DNA of 64,000 nt from NCBI GenBank assembly GCA_036725605.1, contig DAIMDW010000005.1, forward strand, positions 124,001 to 188,000, given 5' to 3'. The stretch's first letter is position 1. Each line of letters opens with the position of its first letter. This document shows, piece after piece, positions 1-8,666 of this stretch. The translations under genes and the position numbers were made by a program. Under the pieces are notes generated by a model. That model was not told where the DNA came from. It saw only the letters and a program-made list of their open reading frames with translations, and did not search any database. The stretch comes from CALBTQ01 sp036725605 (GTDB lineage: Bacteria > Lernaellota > Lernaellaia > Lernaellales > Lernaellaceae).

Positions 1-1032
1 ATGACCCACGATGATGTGCCCGCCCGCTTCGACGCCCGCCGCGCGGCACACGCGCAGCTTCTCGCGGATCAACGCGGGCGTCTGCGTTTTGCCGAAGGCC
101 TGCAAAATTTTGTCGCTGCCGCTTTCCAGGCCGAACCAGAGGCGGCGGCACCCGGCGCGTTTCATCGCCGTGGCGATCTCCGGCGTCATCGCCGGCAGGT
201 TGGCGTTGGCGGTCCAGACCAGGCCGAGCGGCTCCAGCCCGGCGCACAATTCCAGCAAGTAGTCGCGATTGACGGTCACCGAATCGTCCATGAAACGCAG
301 CGAGCGAATGTGCTTGGTCGCGATCAACTCCTTGACGTGCACGATCGTCGAGTCGACCGAGTGCGTCAGGTAGCGTTTGCTGTAGGAACGCGGGCAGTAA
401 TTGCACGGTTGCGGACAGCCGCGCCCGGCCATCACCGCCGCCATCGGCAACGGCAGGTCGAGATCGCGATAGGCCGCCAGGTCGATCAGGTCATACGCGG
501 GCCAGGGTAGGGCGTCCAGATCGACGATGCGCTCCGCTGGCTCGCCCACGCGTGCCTCGCCGTTTTCCTTCCATCCCAGACCGACTGCGGGCGCCGGTCC
601 CTGTCCCAACCGCCAGGCGAGAAACTCGGCGAAAACGTTTTCCGGCTCGCCGATCAGCAGGTAGTCCAGTGACGTGCGCGAAAGGATCTCGTGCGGGTAC
701 AGCGTGGCGTAGTAGCCGAAAATACCCACCGGCAAATGCGGGTGCGCGGCCTTGAGGCGGTTGAGGAAATGCAGGTCGTCGCCGATCATCTCCTGCGCGC
801 CCAGGGCCAGCAGCAGGTCGGCGCGGCCGGCGCGCGCGATTACCTCGTCCTCGCTCAGGCGCAGGGCGATCGCGTCGACCACCTCCGGCTCGACGCCCGC
901 GAAGCGTCGCGCCACCGCCGCCAGCGACAACAGTTCCAGCGGCGGATACAGAAACTCGTTGACGTAATACGAACAGTTGAAGCGCCGTTGAATCGGCTCC
1001 GGATACGGCGGGTTGAGCAACAGCAGTTTCAT
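1..1032 (-). CDS. B12-binding-type radical SAM protein (COG1032), 3' end outside window
   Basis: The reading frame starts at ATG 1032-1030 (MKLLLLNPPYPEP) and stays open for 344 codons to the window edge, so the C-terminus is missing. The first ~190 residues have the Rossmann-like layout of cobalamin-binding domains. The radical SAM cluster motif CPQPCNYC (Cys206, Cys210, Cys213) follows, then a TIM-barrel section (FMDDSVTVNRDYLLELC; GLESGSDKIL). The family reductively cleaves SAM to make a 5'-deoxyadenosyl radical, often for methylation or C-C chemistry on lipids and natural products. The substrate cannot be read from sequence. A second gene of the same family lies 115 bp upstream on the same strand, suggesting co-transcription and a shared pathway. 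Confidence 0.9.
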   Translation of the reverse strand, partial: MKLLLLNPPYPEPIQRRFNCSYYVNEFLYPPLELLSLAAVARRFAGVEPEVVDAIALRLSEDEVIARAGRADLLLALGAQEMIGDDLHFLNRLKAAHPHLPVGIFGYYATLYPHEILSRTSLDYLLIGEPENVFAEFLAWRLGQGPAPAVGLGWKENGEARVGEPAERIVDLDALPWPAYDLIDLAAYRDLDLPLPMAAVMAGRGCPQPCNYCPRSYSKRYLTHSVDSTIVHVKELIATKHIRSLRFMDDSVTVNRDYLLELCAGLEPLGLVWTANANLPAMTPEIATAMKRAGCRRLWFGLESGSDKILQAFGKTQTPALIREKLRVCRAAGVEAGGHIIVGH

Positions 1033-1146
1033 GCCGCGCTCCGCGGATGCGTCACGCGAATTGGCTGACGGCATTGCGCCAACGGCGATCCTCCCCATGC
1101 CTGGTTTGCCGCGCTCGGGCTCCCCGGAATTTCGTGGACGCGGCCT

Positions 1147-2559
1147 CTATTTCAGCAACTGCCGGGCGTTGCGGAACATGCGCAAAAATTCGCTGAAGGT
1201 GCGCACGCTGAACATATACCGCAAAATCTTGCCCGGCCGCATATAAAACATCCGGTAGGCGTTTTGCCAGATGCGCCCGACCTGCGCCTGCTCAATGTGC
1301 TCGTCCCACGTTTTGGGCACGAAATCGTCGTGCGGATCGCGCACGTACTCTTCCCAGTCCCGCCAGGAAAGAATGCCCTTTCGCACGCCGTCCTCGAAAA
1401 TCGCCGTGCCGGGAATCGGCTCGAACACGTTGATCTGCACCATGTACGGATCCAGCGCGATCACCTCGCGCATCATCCGCTGGATGTCCGCCTCCGTTTT
1501 TTCGAAGGGCAGCACGATCATCAGGTTGAGGATGATGCGGATGCCCGCGCGCTTGGTCGCCGCGATCGCCCGCCGCGCCTGCTCCATCGTGATGCCCTTG
1601 CGCAGGTACGCCAGGCCCTCGTCGTTGGTCGTTTCCAGGCCGAAGTGCAGTTGAAAACAGCCGGACTGTTTGGCTTCGCGCAGCAGGTTGTCGTCGAGCA
1701 GGTCCATGCGCGCGCGAAAGGACCACGGCCGCCGGAAGCGCGCCGTTTCGCGGCACAGCTCGGTGAAGCGCTCGGCGACGATGTTCAGCGTTTCGTCGTA
1801 AAAGAAAATTTCCGTGTCGCGATCCGGCCGGCACGATTCGATCTCGTCCATCACGTTGCCGATCGAGCGGTAATGGACTTTCTTGAACGGCACGTCGCAG
1901 AACGTGCAGGAAAACGGGCAGCCGCGCGAGGTGATGATCGACAGACTCTTGGGCATGATGCCCACCGAGCTGCTGTGCACGATGCCGCCCATGAGGTCGC
2001 GCGCGGGAAACGGCAGCCGGTCCAGGTCGGTGATGCGCTGCACCGGCAACGCTTCGTCGCCCGGATAATTTCCCAGCGTGATTACGCCCGGCGGCAGGGG
2101 CGCGTCCGCAACCAGCGCGTCGGCCAGATCGGCCAGTACGTCTTCCCCTTCGCCCAGGACGATCGAATCGATCGTCGGCTTTTCGATGGTCAGACGCGGG
2201 AACACCTTCACGTGCGGACCGCCGACGCAGACGTGAATCTGCGGATCGATCCGCTTGACCGTCGTGGCGATCTTCACCGTTTCGCCGAAGCCCACCGTGA
2301 ACGCGGTGATGCCCACCAGGTGCGGCCGGAACTCCTCGACGACGCCTCCCACCTGCTCAACGGTCAAATGGCGCAGCGACGTGTCGACCACCTTGATGTT
2401 GCCGAAGCCGCGCGCGCGCAACGACGACGCCAGATACAGCAATCCCAAGGGCGGAAAATGCCCGTAATCCTCACCCAGCAGATTGAAATCCGGCGAGAAC
2501 GAGGCGACGTTTTTGCCCGGCGGGAAGATCAGCAGTATGCGGAAATCGTCGCGGTGCAT
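1147..2559 (-). CDS. B12-binding-type radical SAM protein
   Basis: A 470-residue protein starting at ATG 2559-2557 (MHRDDFRILLIFPPG). The frame is open further upstream, but this is the start that fits the family. The N-terminal ~180 residues form the B12-binding-like domain (GGPHVKVF, LGEGEDVLADL). The 4Fe-4S motif CPFSCTFC is at about Cys214, Cys218 and Cys221, with the catalytic barrel (FYDETLNI; FGLETTNDEGLAYLRKG) behind it. An AAAGGAG stretch lies about 16 nt upstream of the start. The gene diverges from the carbamoyltransferase and probably shares an operon with the downstream radical SAM gene. The specific reaction is unknown; family assignment is firm. Confidence 0.92.
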   Translation of the reverse strand: MHRDDFRILLIFPPGKNVASFSPDFNLLGEDYGHFPPLGLLYLASSLRARGFGNIKVVDTSLRHLTVEQVGGVVEEFRPHLVGITAFTVGFGETVKIATTVKRIDPQIHVCVGGPHVKVFPRLTIEKPTIDSIVLGEGEDVLADLADALVADAPLPPGVITLGNYPGDEALPVQRITDLDRLPFPARDLMGGIVHSSSVGIMPKSLSIITSRGCPFSCTFCDVPFKKVHYRSIGNVMDEIESCRPDRDTEIFFYDETLNIVAERFTELCRETARFRRPWSFRARMDLLDDNLLREAKQSGCFQLHFGLETTNDEGLAYLRKGITMEQARRAIAATKRAGIRIILNLMIVLPFEKTEADIQRMMREVIALDPYMVQINVFEPIPGTAIFEDGVRKGILSWRDWEEYVRDPHDDFVPKTWDEHIEQAQVGRIWQNAYRMFYMRPGKILRYMFSVRTFSEFLRMFRNARQLLK

Positions 2560-2655
2560 AACCGTTCGTTTAGCGCTCCTTTCCCCCGCAAAAGTAACAC
2601 GGCTATCCCTTCGATACAACAAAAACGCTCCGGCACGGCGAAAAACCGGCGCACA

Positions 2656-2684
2656 TTGTGGGCGCGAAGGTGTTTTGTTATAAA
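2656..2684 (+). promoter_or_regulatory. Probable sigma70-type promoter for the carbamoyltransferase
   Basis: TTGTGG (2656-2661) and TATAAA (2679-2684) are separated by 17 nt in the AT-rich part of a divergent intergenic region. Transcription would start near 2691, leaving a leader of about 44 nt before the ATG at 2735. Assignment is by sequence match only. Confidence 0.45.
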
Positions 2685-2734
2685 AAATTGATTACAGCCC
2701 GTTGGGCGAACCTTTAGCGATTGGTGCGCACATC

Positions 2735-4438
2735 ATGCCGAACTATGTTTTGGGTCTGGACATCAACGACTACAACACGTCCGCCGCGTTGATCGGCGAC
2801 GACCGCCTGCTGGCCGCCGTGCAGGAAGAGCGGCTCAACCGCGAAAAACGCACGCGCCGTTTTCCCGTCCAGGCGATGAACTACTGCCTGCGTCAGGCGG
2901 GAATCGGCCTGCGCGACTTGGCGGCGGTGGCGGTGTCGGTCAATCCGGCGATCTACCTCGAGGCGCTCAATCCGCTGCAGAGCGAGCGGGCGCGTTTCCG
3001 CGGCGAACTGCTCTACGCGCCGCTCAATTATCTGCTGGGCCAGACGCCCGGGGCCGACGCGCAGGCGTTGCAGGTGCATCTGCGCGACGCGCAACTGGGC
3101 GACGTGCGGGTGCACTACGTGCCGCATCACGACAGCCACGCGGCCACGGCCTATTATCTAAGCCCCTTCGACGAAGCGGCCGTGCTCTCGATCGACGCCT
3201 TCGGCGAAAAGGAAACGACGGTCTTCTACCACGCGCACGGCACGACCATCGAACGCCTGCGCCATGTCGAGTTCCCGCACAGCGTCGGCAGCTTCTACGC
3301 GGCGCTGACCGAATTTCTCGGCCTCGTGCCCGACCGCCACGAATGGAAGCTGATGGCCGCCGCCGCGCACGGCGATCCCGACGTTTATTACGCGCCGATG
3401 AAATCGCTCATCCACCGCACCGGTCCGGCCGCCTTCGAGGTCGACCTGGCGTACTTCAATTACTATCAATTCCATCGCCCGGGCCGCTTCGCGCCGCGCC
3501 TGTGCGAACTGCTCGGCGAGCCCTACGCGGCCGACGCCGCGCCCGATCAGCGCTATTTCGACATCGCCGCCGCGACGCAGAAGGTGACCGAAGAACTCGT
3601 CTTCGCGCTGCTCGACGATCTGGCGCAACTCGTGCCGAGCAAGAACCTGTGCCTGTGCGGCGGCGTGGCGATGAACTGCGTGCTCAACGGCAAGGTGCCC
3701 GCGCACACGCCGTTCGTCGATGTCTTCGTGCCGCCGATGCCCGACGACAGCGGCAGTTGCATCGGCGCGGCCTGGCACGTCGCCATCCGCGAGTTGGGCG
3801 GCCCGCGTCCCGCGCCGATGGTGCACAACTATCTGGGCCCCGCCTTCAACGACGAGCAAATCGAAGCCGAACTGCGCCGCGATAAAATCCGCTACCTGCG
3901 GCCCGACGACATCGCGCAAACCGCCGCGCAAAAAATCGCCGACGGGCGCATCGTCGGTTGGTTTCAGGGCGGCGTGGAATTCGGCGACCGCGCGCTGGGC
4001 AACCGGTCGATCCTGGCCGATCCGCGCGACCCGGCTTCGCCCCTGCGCATCAACGAGACGATCAAGAATCGCCGCCCCTATCAGCCCTTCGCGCCGTCGG
4101 TGCTGGCCGAGCGGGCGGGCGAGCTTTTCGCTACGGCCATGCCGTCGCCGTTTATGGAAAAGACGTTCTACGTGAAGCCGGCGCAGGCCGGGAAAATTCC
4201 GGCTGTGCTCGGCCCCGACGGATCGGCGCGCGTGCAGACGGTGACCGACGAGCAAAACGCGCTGTACCATCGACTGATCGCCGCCTTCGCCGATCTGACC
4301 GGCGTGCCGCTGGTGCTCAACACCAGCTTCAATCTGCGCGGCGAGGCGATCGTCTGTTCCCCGCGCGACGCCCTGCGTACGTTTTATTCCAGCGGGCTCG
4401 ACGCGCTGTGCCTCGGCCCGTTCCTGATCGAAAAATAG
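2735..4438 (+). CDS. NodU/CmcH-family O-carbamoyltransferase
   Basis: A 567-residue protein starting at ATG 2735 (MPNYVLGLDINDYNTSAAL). Family enzymes transfer a carbamoyl group from carbamoyl phosphate to a hydroxyl of a sugar or natural product. The N-terminal ASKHA-like domain (~2-350) shows the HHDSHAA motif and GGVAMNCVLNGKV. The C-terminal domain (~375-565) has GGVEFGDRALGNRSILADPRD and FNLRGEAIVC. Length and domain order are normal for NodU/CmcH. An acyltransferase gene follows after 11 bp and a GT2-like gene after that, so the carbamoyl acceptor may be a glycan or glycosylated metabolite; this is inferred from context. Confidence 0.93.
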   Translation: MPNYVLGLDINDYNTSAALIGDDRLLAAVQEERLNREKRTRRFPVQAMNYCLRQAGIGLRDLAAVAVSVNPAIYLEALNPLQSERARFRGELLYAPLNYLLGQTPGADAQALQVHLRDAQLGDVRVHYVPHHDSHAATAYYLSPFDEAAVLSIDAFGEKETTVFYHAHGTTIERLRHVEFPHSVGSFYAALTEFLGLVPDRHEWKLMAAAAHGDPDVYYAPMKSLIHRTGPAAFEVDLAYFNYYQFHRPGRFAPRLCELLGEPYAADAAPDQRYFDIAAATQKVTEELVFALLDDLAQLVPSKNLCLCGGVAMNCVLNGKVPAHTPFVDVFVPPMPDDSGSCIGAAWHVAIRELGGPRPAPMVHNYLGPAFNDEQIEAELRRDKIRYLRPDDIAQTAAQKIADGRIVGWFQGGVEFGDRALGNRSILADPRDPASPLRINETIKNRRPYQPFAPSVLAERAGELFATAMPSPFMEKTFYVKPAQAGKIPAVLGPDGSARVQTVTDEQNALYHRLIAAFADLTGVPLVLNTSFNLRGEAIVCSPRDALRTFYSSGLDALCLGPFLIEK

Positions 4439-4449
4439 CGGAGCACACC

Positions 4450-5085
4450 ATGGACGAAACAACATTCATTCATCTGCATGTCGAATTGGGCGAGGACGCG
4501 ACCCTGGGGCGCTTCGTGGAAATCGGCGTGCCGCCCGGCATCGATTGGGGCGAAGACACGACGACCGTTATCGGCGCGGGTGCGACGATCCGCTCGCACA
4601 CGGTGATCTACGCGGGCAACCGCATCGGCGACGGATTTCAAACCGGCCATCACGCGTTGGTGCGCGAGCACAACACGATCGGCGACAACGTTTCGATCGG
4701 CAGCGGCAGCGTGGTCGAGCATCACGTGACCATCGGCGACGGCGTGCGCATTCACTCGCAGGCCTTCGTGCCCGAATACAGCGTGCTCGAAGACGGTTGC
4801 TGGCTCGGTCCGAACGTGGTGTTCACCAACGACCGCTATCCCAATTCGCGTCGCTCCAAGGCGAACCTGGTGGGCCCGCACATCGGCAAACGAGCCCGCA
4901 TCGGCGCGAACTCGACGATCCTGCCGGGCGTGAACATCGGCGCCAACGCGTTGGTCGGCGCCGGGTCGGTCGTGACCAAAGACGTGCCGTCGGGCAAGGT
5001 CGTGGCGGGCAATCCCGCGCGCGTCATCGGCGAGGTGGCCGACCTGCGACGCGCCGAGCATCCCGACGAGCCCGTATACGAATGA
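4450..5085 (+). CDS. Left-handed beta-helix (hexapeptide) sugar N-acetyltransferase-like protein
   Basis: A 211-residue protein from ATG 4450 (MDETTFIHLHVELGED), 11 bp behind the carbamoyltransferase and probably co-transcribed with it. Most of it consists of hexapeptide repeats (IGDGFQTGHHALV, IGDNVSIGSGSVV, IGANSTILPGVNIGANALV), followed by the usual end GNPARVIGEV. The insert carrying TNDRYPN, and the overall length, resemble WlbB/WbpD and FdtC-type enzymes, which acetylate the amino group of nucleotide-linked 3-amino sugars. The acyl acceptor is not known here. A role in making or decorating a surface sugar fits the neighbours. Confidence 0.88.
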   Translation: MDETTFIHLHVELGEDATLGRFVEIGVPPGIDWGEDTTTVIGAGATIRSHTVIYAGNRIGDGFQTGHHALVREHNTIGDNVSIGSGSVVEHHVTIGDGVRIHSQAFVPEYSVLEDGCWLGPNVVFTNDRYPNSRRSKANLVGPHIGKRARIGANSTILPGVNIGANALVGAGSVVTKDVPSGKVVAGNPARVIGEVADLRRAEHPDEPVYE

Positions 5086-5127
5086 TCCTCCACTCGCCAT
5101 CAATTATAATTACGCGCGGCGGCGCCG

Positions 5128-5823
5128 ATGAGTGAATCTCCGTCGCTCACGATCGTCCTTAATGCGCGCAACAAGCAGGCGACGCTGGCCGACGCGGTGC
5201 AACAGCTCGCTTCGATCGCGTCGTATCATTTCCCGACCTGGGAGATTTTGCTGTACGACAACGGCGGCACCGACGGCACCGGGGCGCTCGCTGACGAACT
5301 GGCCGCCGCCGATGAACGCATAACGGTTGTTCATTTCCGCCGCCGCCGGAAACTCGGCGCCGTGTTTTTCGCCGGATTGAAGCGCGCGCGGATGAATCAT
5401 TTTCTCTTCCTCGGCCGTCCGCAGGAGGTTTCGCCCAAGGGGCTGGACGCGTTGTTGTCGCACGGCGAGCGCGCCGAGATCGTCATGCTCGTGCGCACCG
5501 ATCCGCGCGGCCCCGATCCGCAGGACGACAAATTTCTCAAAACCATCAACCGCCTGCTCCGGCTGAATCTGCGTTCGCTCGATTATACGATGCTGCTGCA
5601 CACGGCGACGGCGCGGGCGGTGAAGGTCGAGCCGCGCAACGCGATTTTCCTGACCGAACTGCTGGTGAAGCTTTTGCGCCGGGGGCATTCGTGCGTCGAG
5701 GTGAACGTTGCCGAGCGATTCGGCGGGCGGCGCGCGAAATCGATCAAGCTCCCTTCCTTTTTCGGCAAGACGCGTTTTTTGTGGAGCGCCTTCTGGACGG
5801 TGCGCCGGCGTAGCGCCGAATAA
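5128..5823 (+). CDS. Divergent GT2-like glycosyltransferase-fold protein
   Basis: A 231-residue protein from ATG 5128 (MSESPSLTIVLNARN). The opening strand and the segment LLYDNGGTDGTGALADELAAA match the GT-A fold nucleotide-binding region of family 2 enzymes, with the usual VDDGS replaced by YDNGG. No DxD metal-binding motif is visible in the expected place; the corresponding region reads LFLGRPQEV. It may therefore be non-catalytic or act on an unusual donor. It follows the acyltransferase by 42 bp on the same strand and converges with the next radical SAM gene only 2 bp away. Confidence 0.75.
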   Translation: MSESPSLTIVLNARNKQATLADAVQQLASIASYHFPTWEILLYDNGGTDGTGALADELAAADERITVVHFRRRRKLGAVFFAGLKRARMNHFLFLGRPQEVSPKGLDALLSHGERAEIVMLVRTDPRGPDPQDDKFLKTINRLLRLNLRSLDYTMLLHTATARAVKVEPRNAIFLTELLVKLLRRGHSCVEVNVAERFGGRRAKSIKLPSFFGKTRFLWSAFWTVRRRSAE

Positions 5824-5825
5824 AC

Positions 5826-7292
5826 TTATTTTGATTGATATGCGCCGAGCTTGCCGGCGGCCAGCGGCGGGGAGAGTCGCGGCGGACGGACGATCGTCTG
5901 CAAAAACGCCCAGGTCAGGCGCAGCGTTTCACGCCAGCCGGTGCGCGTCAGGTTGTGACTCAGCCGCGCCGGTTGCAGGTACGCCCACAGCGTGCCCCAC
6001 CTTTGCGCGCGGATCAAAAAGCGCGGCGTCAGGTCGTTGACTTCCATCAGCGCGTTGCCGTAGCGGCCCAGGCGCTCGTACGACGCGTCCAGCAGCCGCA
6101 AGCCGCCTTCGCCCGCCACGGCCATCGCGCGCAGCCGCGTGCCGGGGTAAGGGATGGCGATGCTGATGTACGGTTGGTCCAGTTCGCGCAGTCCCGCCGC
6201 CAGACGCAACGTACGTCGCACCGTCGCGCGCGTTTCGTGCGCCGTGCCCAGAATGAACGTGCCGCGCGTTTCCAGCCCCGCGCGCTTGGCCGCGGCGAAG
6301 GCGTCGCGCACCACGCGCAGGTCGGTCTGCTTGCCCAGGCGGCGCAGAATTTCCGGGTCGCCGCTTTCCACGCCGAAGTTGAGGCGCACGCAACCGGCGC
6401 GGCGCATGGCGCGCAACAGTTCATCGTCCACCGCGTCCGCGCGCGTGTCGCCCTCCCACGAAAACGCGGGCGACAGCGTGCGGCAGCGTTCGCACAGTTC
6501 GTTGATGATCGTCCGGTCGCCGGTCAGAAAATCGTCGACGAACACGAAGTGCCGCGCGGGCGTTTCGGCGAGACGCTGGCGCATTTCCTCGATGATGTTG
6601 GTCGCCCGGCGGCGTTGCACTCCGCGCCGGCGCGGATCGCGGAAACAGAATTGGCAATGGTACGGGCAGCCGCGCGACGCGATGATCGGCGCCGCGATGC
6701 GCAGCCCGTCGCCGGGCACCGACCAGCGATAGCGTTGCCAGTCGATGCCGGGAAACGCGGGCAGCGGCAACGCGTCGAGTTCCCCCGGCGGCTGATGCGT
6801 TTCGTTGACGCTCGTCTGTCCGTCGCGCCGCACGACCGCGCCGGGAATCTGCGCCGGATCTTCGTTGCCGCTCAGCGCCCGCAGCAACGGCGGGAACGTC
6901 TGTTCCGCATCGCCCAACAAGCCGTAGACGAACGGCGAATCGTCGCGCAGAGCGTCCGCGCCCACCGCGCTGATGTGCGGCCCGCCGAGAATCAGCGGCG
7001 CGCTCGACCGTCGCGCGATCGCCCGCGCCAGGCGCGTCGCCTCGACGATCACCGGGGAAGTCGCGCTCACGCCGATCGCCGCGGGCGCAAATTCGTCCAG
7101 CGCCGCCAGCAGCTTGTTTTCGTCGCGATGGGAGATTTCGACGTCGAAGATTTTCGTTTGGTGTCCGGCGGCCGTCAGCGCGCCGGCGAGGTAGGCCAGC
7201 CCCAGCGGCGCAGTGGTGTTGATCTCCCGCGACAGGGCGCGGAAGCTGCCGTAAAGCCGACCCCAGGCCGGGGCGATCAGGGCGATGCGCAC
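5826..7292 (-). CDS. B12-binding-type radical SAM protein
   Basis: A 488-residue protein with a GTG start at 7292-7290 (MRIALIAPAWGRLYG), preceded by an AGAGGTAGG ribosome-binding stretch. The N-terminal cobalamin-type domain (~1-150, with GGPHISAVGADAL) precedes CPYHCQFC (Cys209, Cys213, Cys216) and the radical SAM barrel (VDDFLTGDRT; NFGVESGDPEILRRLGKQ). The family is often used for late tailoring of lipids and secondary metabolites. It is the third such gene within 7 kb and lies tail-to-tail with the GT2-like gene. Confidence 0.92.
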   Translation of the reverse strand: MRIALIAPAWGRLYGSFRALSREINTTAPLGLAYLAGALTAAGHQTKIFDVEISHRDENKLLAALDEFAPAAIGVSATSPVIVEATRLARAIARRSSAPLILGGPHISAVGADALRDDSPFVYGLLGDAEQTFPPLLRALSGNEDPAQIPGAVVRRDGQTSVNETHQPPGELDALPLPAFPGIDWQRYRWSVPGDGLRIAAPIIASRGCPYHCQFCFRDPRRRGVQRRRATNIIEEMRQRLAETPARHFVFVDDFLTGDRTIINELCERCRTLSPAFSWEGDTRADAVDDELLRAMRRAGCVRLNFGVESGDPEILRRLGKQTDLRVVRDAFAAAKRAGLETRGTFILGTAHETRATVRRTLRLAAGLRELDQPYISIAIPYPGTRLRAMAVAGEGGLRLLDASYERLGRYGNALMEVNDLTPRFLIRAQRWGTLWAYLQPARLSHNLTRTGWRETLRLTWAFLQTIVRPPRLSPPLAAGKLGAYQSK

Positions 7293-7366
7293 GGACCTAC
7301 CTCTCGTTGAACGATGCCGTGATTATAGTACAACGGGCACGGGCCGGACGGCAAAGTGTGTTGCGA

Positions 7367-8641
7367 TCATTTGGCCGGAAACGAAATCTCCTGCCGCAGA
7401 ATCTGCGTCGGCCCGAGCTGGCCGAGCACCCAGATCGTATCGGGGCCGTCCAGCGGCGAGGTGTAGTTGTACACGAGGAAGCGGTCGGCATCCAACTCGA
7501 TCAATCCCGGAAAGCACGTGTCGCCGCGCGACGGCAGATCGAGCACGAATTCGACTTCGAGCGTTTGCGGGTCCACGTGCCACAGCGACGTGCGCTTGGG
7601 GTGAATCCAATAATCCAGTTCGTACAGCAGGTGCTGCAGCGTCGTATTCAGGTCGTCGAAGCCCAGGTCGTAGTCGCCCGAGTCGTTGAGGTTGCGCCGG
7701 CCGATGAGGTACACCTCGTCGCCGTGGCGGAACATCAGCGGTGAATCGTACTTGCGCGTGTCGCCGACGCACTGCCAATCGCCGAGCGTTTCGGCTTCGG
7801 CGCGGCAGATCTTTGCGCCCCAACCGGATTCGTCGCCCATCTCGTTGCGGCACACGGCGATCAACGTGCCGTCGTCGAGAAACACGAAGTCGGTTTCCGA
7901 GCAGCCGCCCTCCAGCACGACCGGCTGAGCGGGCACGACCGGCTCCCAGTTCGCGCCGTCGGAGGTGGTCAGCCAATGCACCCGCATCGGTTCGGGGTCG
8001 ACGTCGTAGATGCCTTCGCCGCCGACGTAGGCCAGCATGTAGGGCGTGCCGTTGATGGTTTTGGTCCGCCAGGCGATGAAGCCCTCCTCGTAGAACTCCT
8101 CCGGCTCGGTCCATTCGCCCGGCGCGGTGCGCTCGCTGAACATCATCACGCCCGGCTCGAAGTTGAGCGGGTTGGAGCCCAGCACGGCGAAGTATAAAAA
8201 GAGCCGGCCGTTCCACGACAGCAGGCGCGGCTCGCGCAGATCCTTTTCCAGATGGAACGTCGCCTCGAACTCCCACGTTTCCTGATCAGCCGTGCTTACC
8301 ACGTACAGCGTGGCGCGGCGGCCGGCGAAGTGCGACGGCGCCGTGCGGAAGGCAAGGAAGATCCGGTCGTCGTGCGCAACGACGTCCAGGTTGTTGTTCG
8401 CGTTTTGCAACTCGACGCCGGCGGGCAGGCCGTCGGAGGGAACGACAATCACCGGTTCGCTCAGCGTCGGCGGCGCGGGCGTCGTGTCATCATCGTCGGT
8501 GGTGTCGTTATCGTCATCGTCGTCGGCGGGCGAAGCGTCATCGTCGTCGCCGCAATCGCAATCGTCATCGCCGCCGCAGGCGAAAGCGAACAGCAGGCAG
8601 AGCGTCAACGCGAAAATCCACAACAGCGAAATTCGTTTCAT
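7367..8641 (-). CDS. Asp-rich putative lipoprotein with sialidase/GH43-like beta-propeller
   Basis: A 424-residue protein from ATG 8641-8639 (MKRISLLWIFALTLCLLF) with a good GGAAAGGA ribosome-binding site. The N-terminus is a signal peptide ending at FAFAC, an imperfect lipobox. It is followed by a long acidic linker of Asp and Thr (residues ~20-55). The rest contains repeated WxxxV and LFLYF/VFLDDGTLIAVCRNE blocks, as in BNR/sialidase or GH43-type five-bladed propellers (DDRIFLAFRTAPSHF; DEVYLIGRRNLND). Glycan binding or hydrolysis at the cell surface is possible, but catalytic residues cannot be assigned with confidence. Confidence 0.85.
   Translation of the reverse strand: MKRISLLWIFALTLCLLFAFACGGDDDCDCGDDDDASPADDDDDNDTTDDDDTTPAPPTLSEPVIVVPSDGLPAGVELQNANNNLDVVAHDDRIFLAFRTAPSHFAGRRATLYVVSTADQETWEFEATFHLEKDLREPRLLSWNGRLFLYFAVLGSNPLNFEPGVMMFSERTAPGEWTEPEEFYEEGFIAWRTKTINGTPYMLAYVGGEGIYDVDPEPMRVHWLTTSDGANWEPVVPAQPVVLEGGCSETDFVFLDDGTLIAVCRNEMGDESGWGAKICRAEAETLGDWQCVGDTRKYDSPLMFRHGDEVYLIGRRNLNDSGDYDLGFDDLNTTLQHLLYELDYWIHPKRTSLWHVDPQTLEVEFVLDLPSRGDTCFPGLIELDADRFLVYNYTSPLDGPDTIWVLGQLGPTQILRQEISFPAK
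8474..8578. repeat. Trinucleotide GAC/GAT-type repeat encoding an acidic linker
   Basis: Degenerate runs of GTC/ATC (read as GAC/GAT on the coding strand) encode the Asp-rich linker after the lipobox. Similar runs occur in at least three other genes of this window. Confidence 0.7.
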
Positions 8642-8666
8642 GGACAGTTCCTTTCCCGCTCGGATC

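Noticed and set aside
1264..2691. 475-codon plus-strand frame opposite a radical SAM gene
   Set aside because: The minus strand carries the cysteine motif and family layout; the plus-strand product has no recognisable domain.
5826..7292. Assigning a named product (for example hopanoid or bacteriochlorophyll methylase) to the radical SAM genes
   Set aside because: Family-level motifs are clear but nothing in the sequence fixes the substrate.
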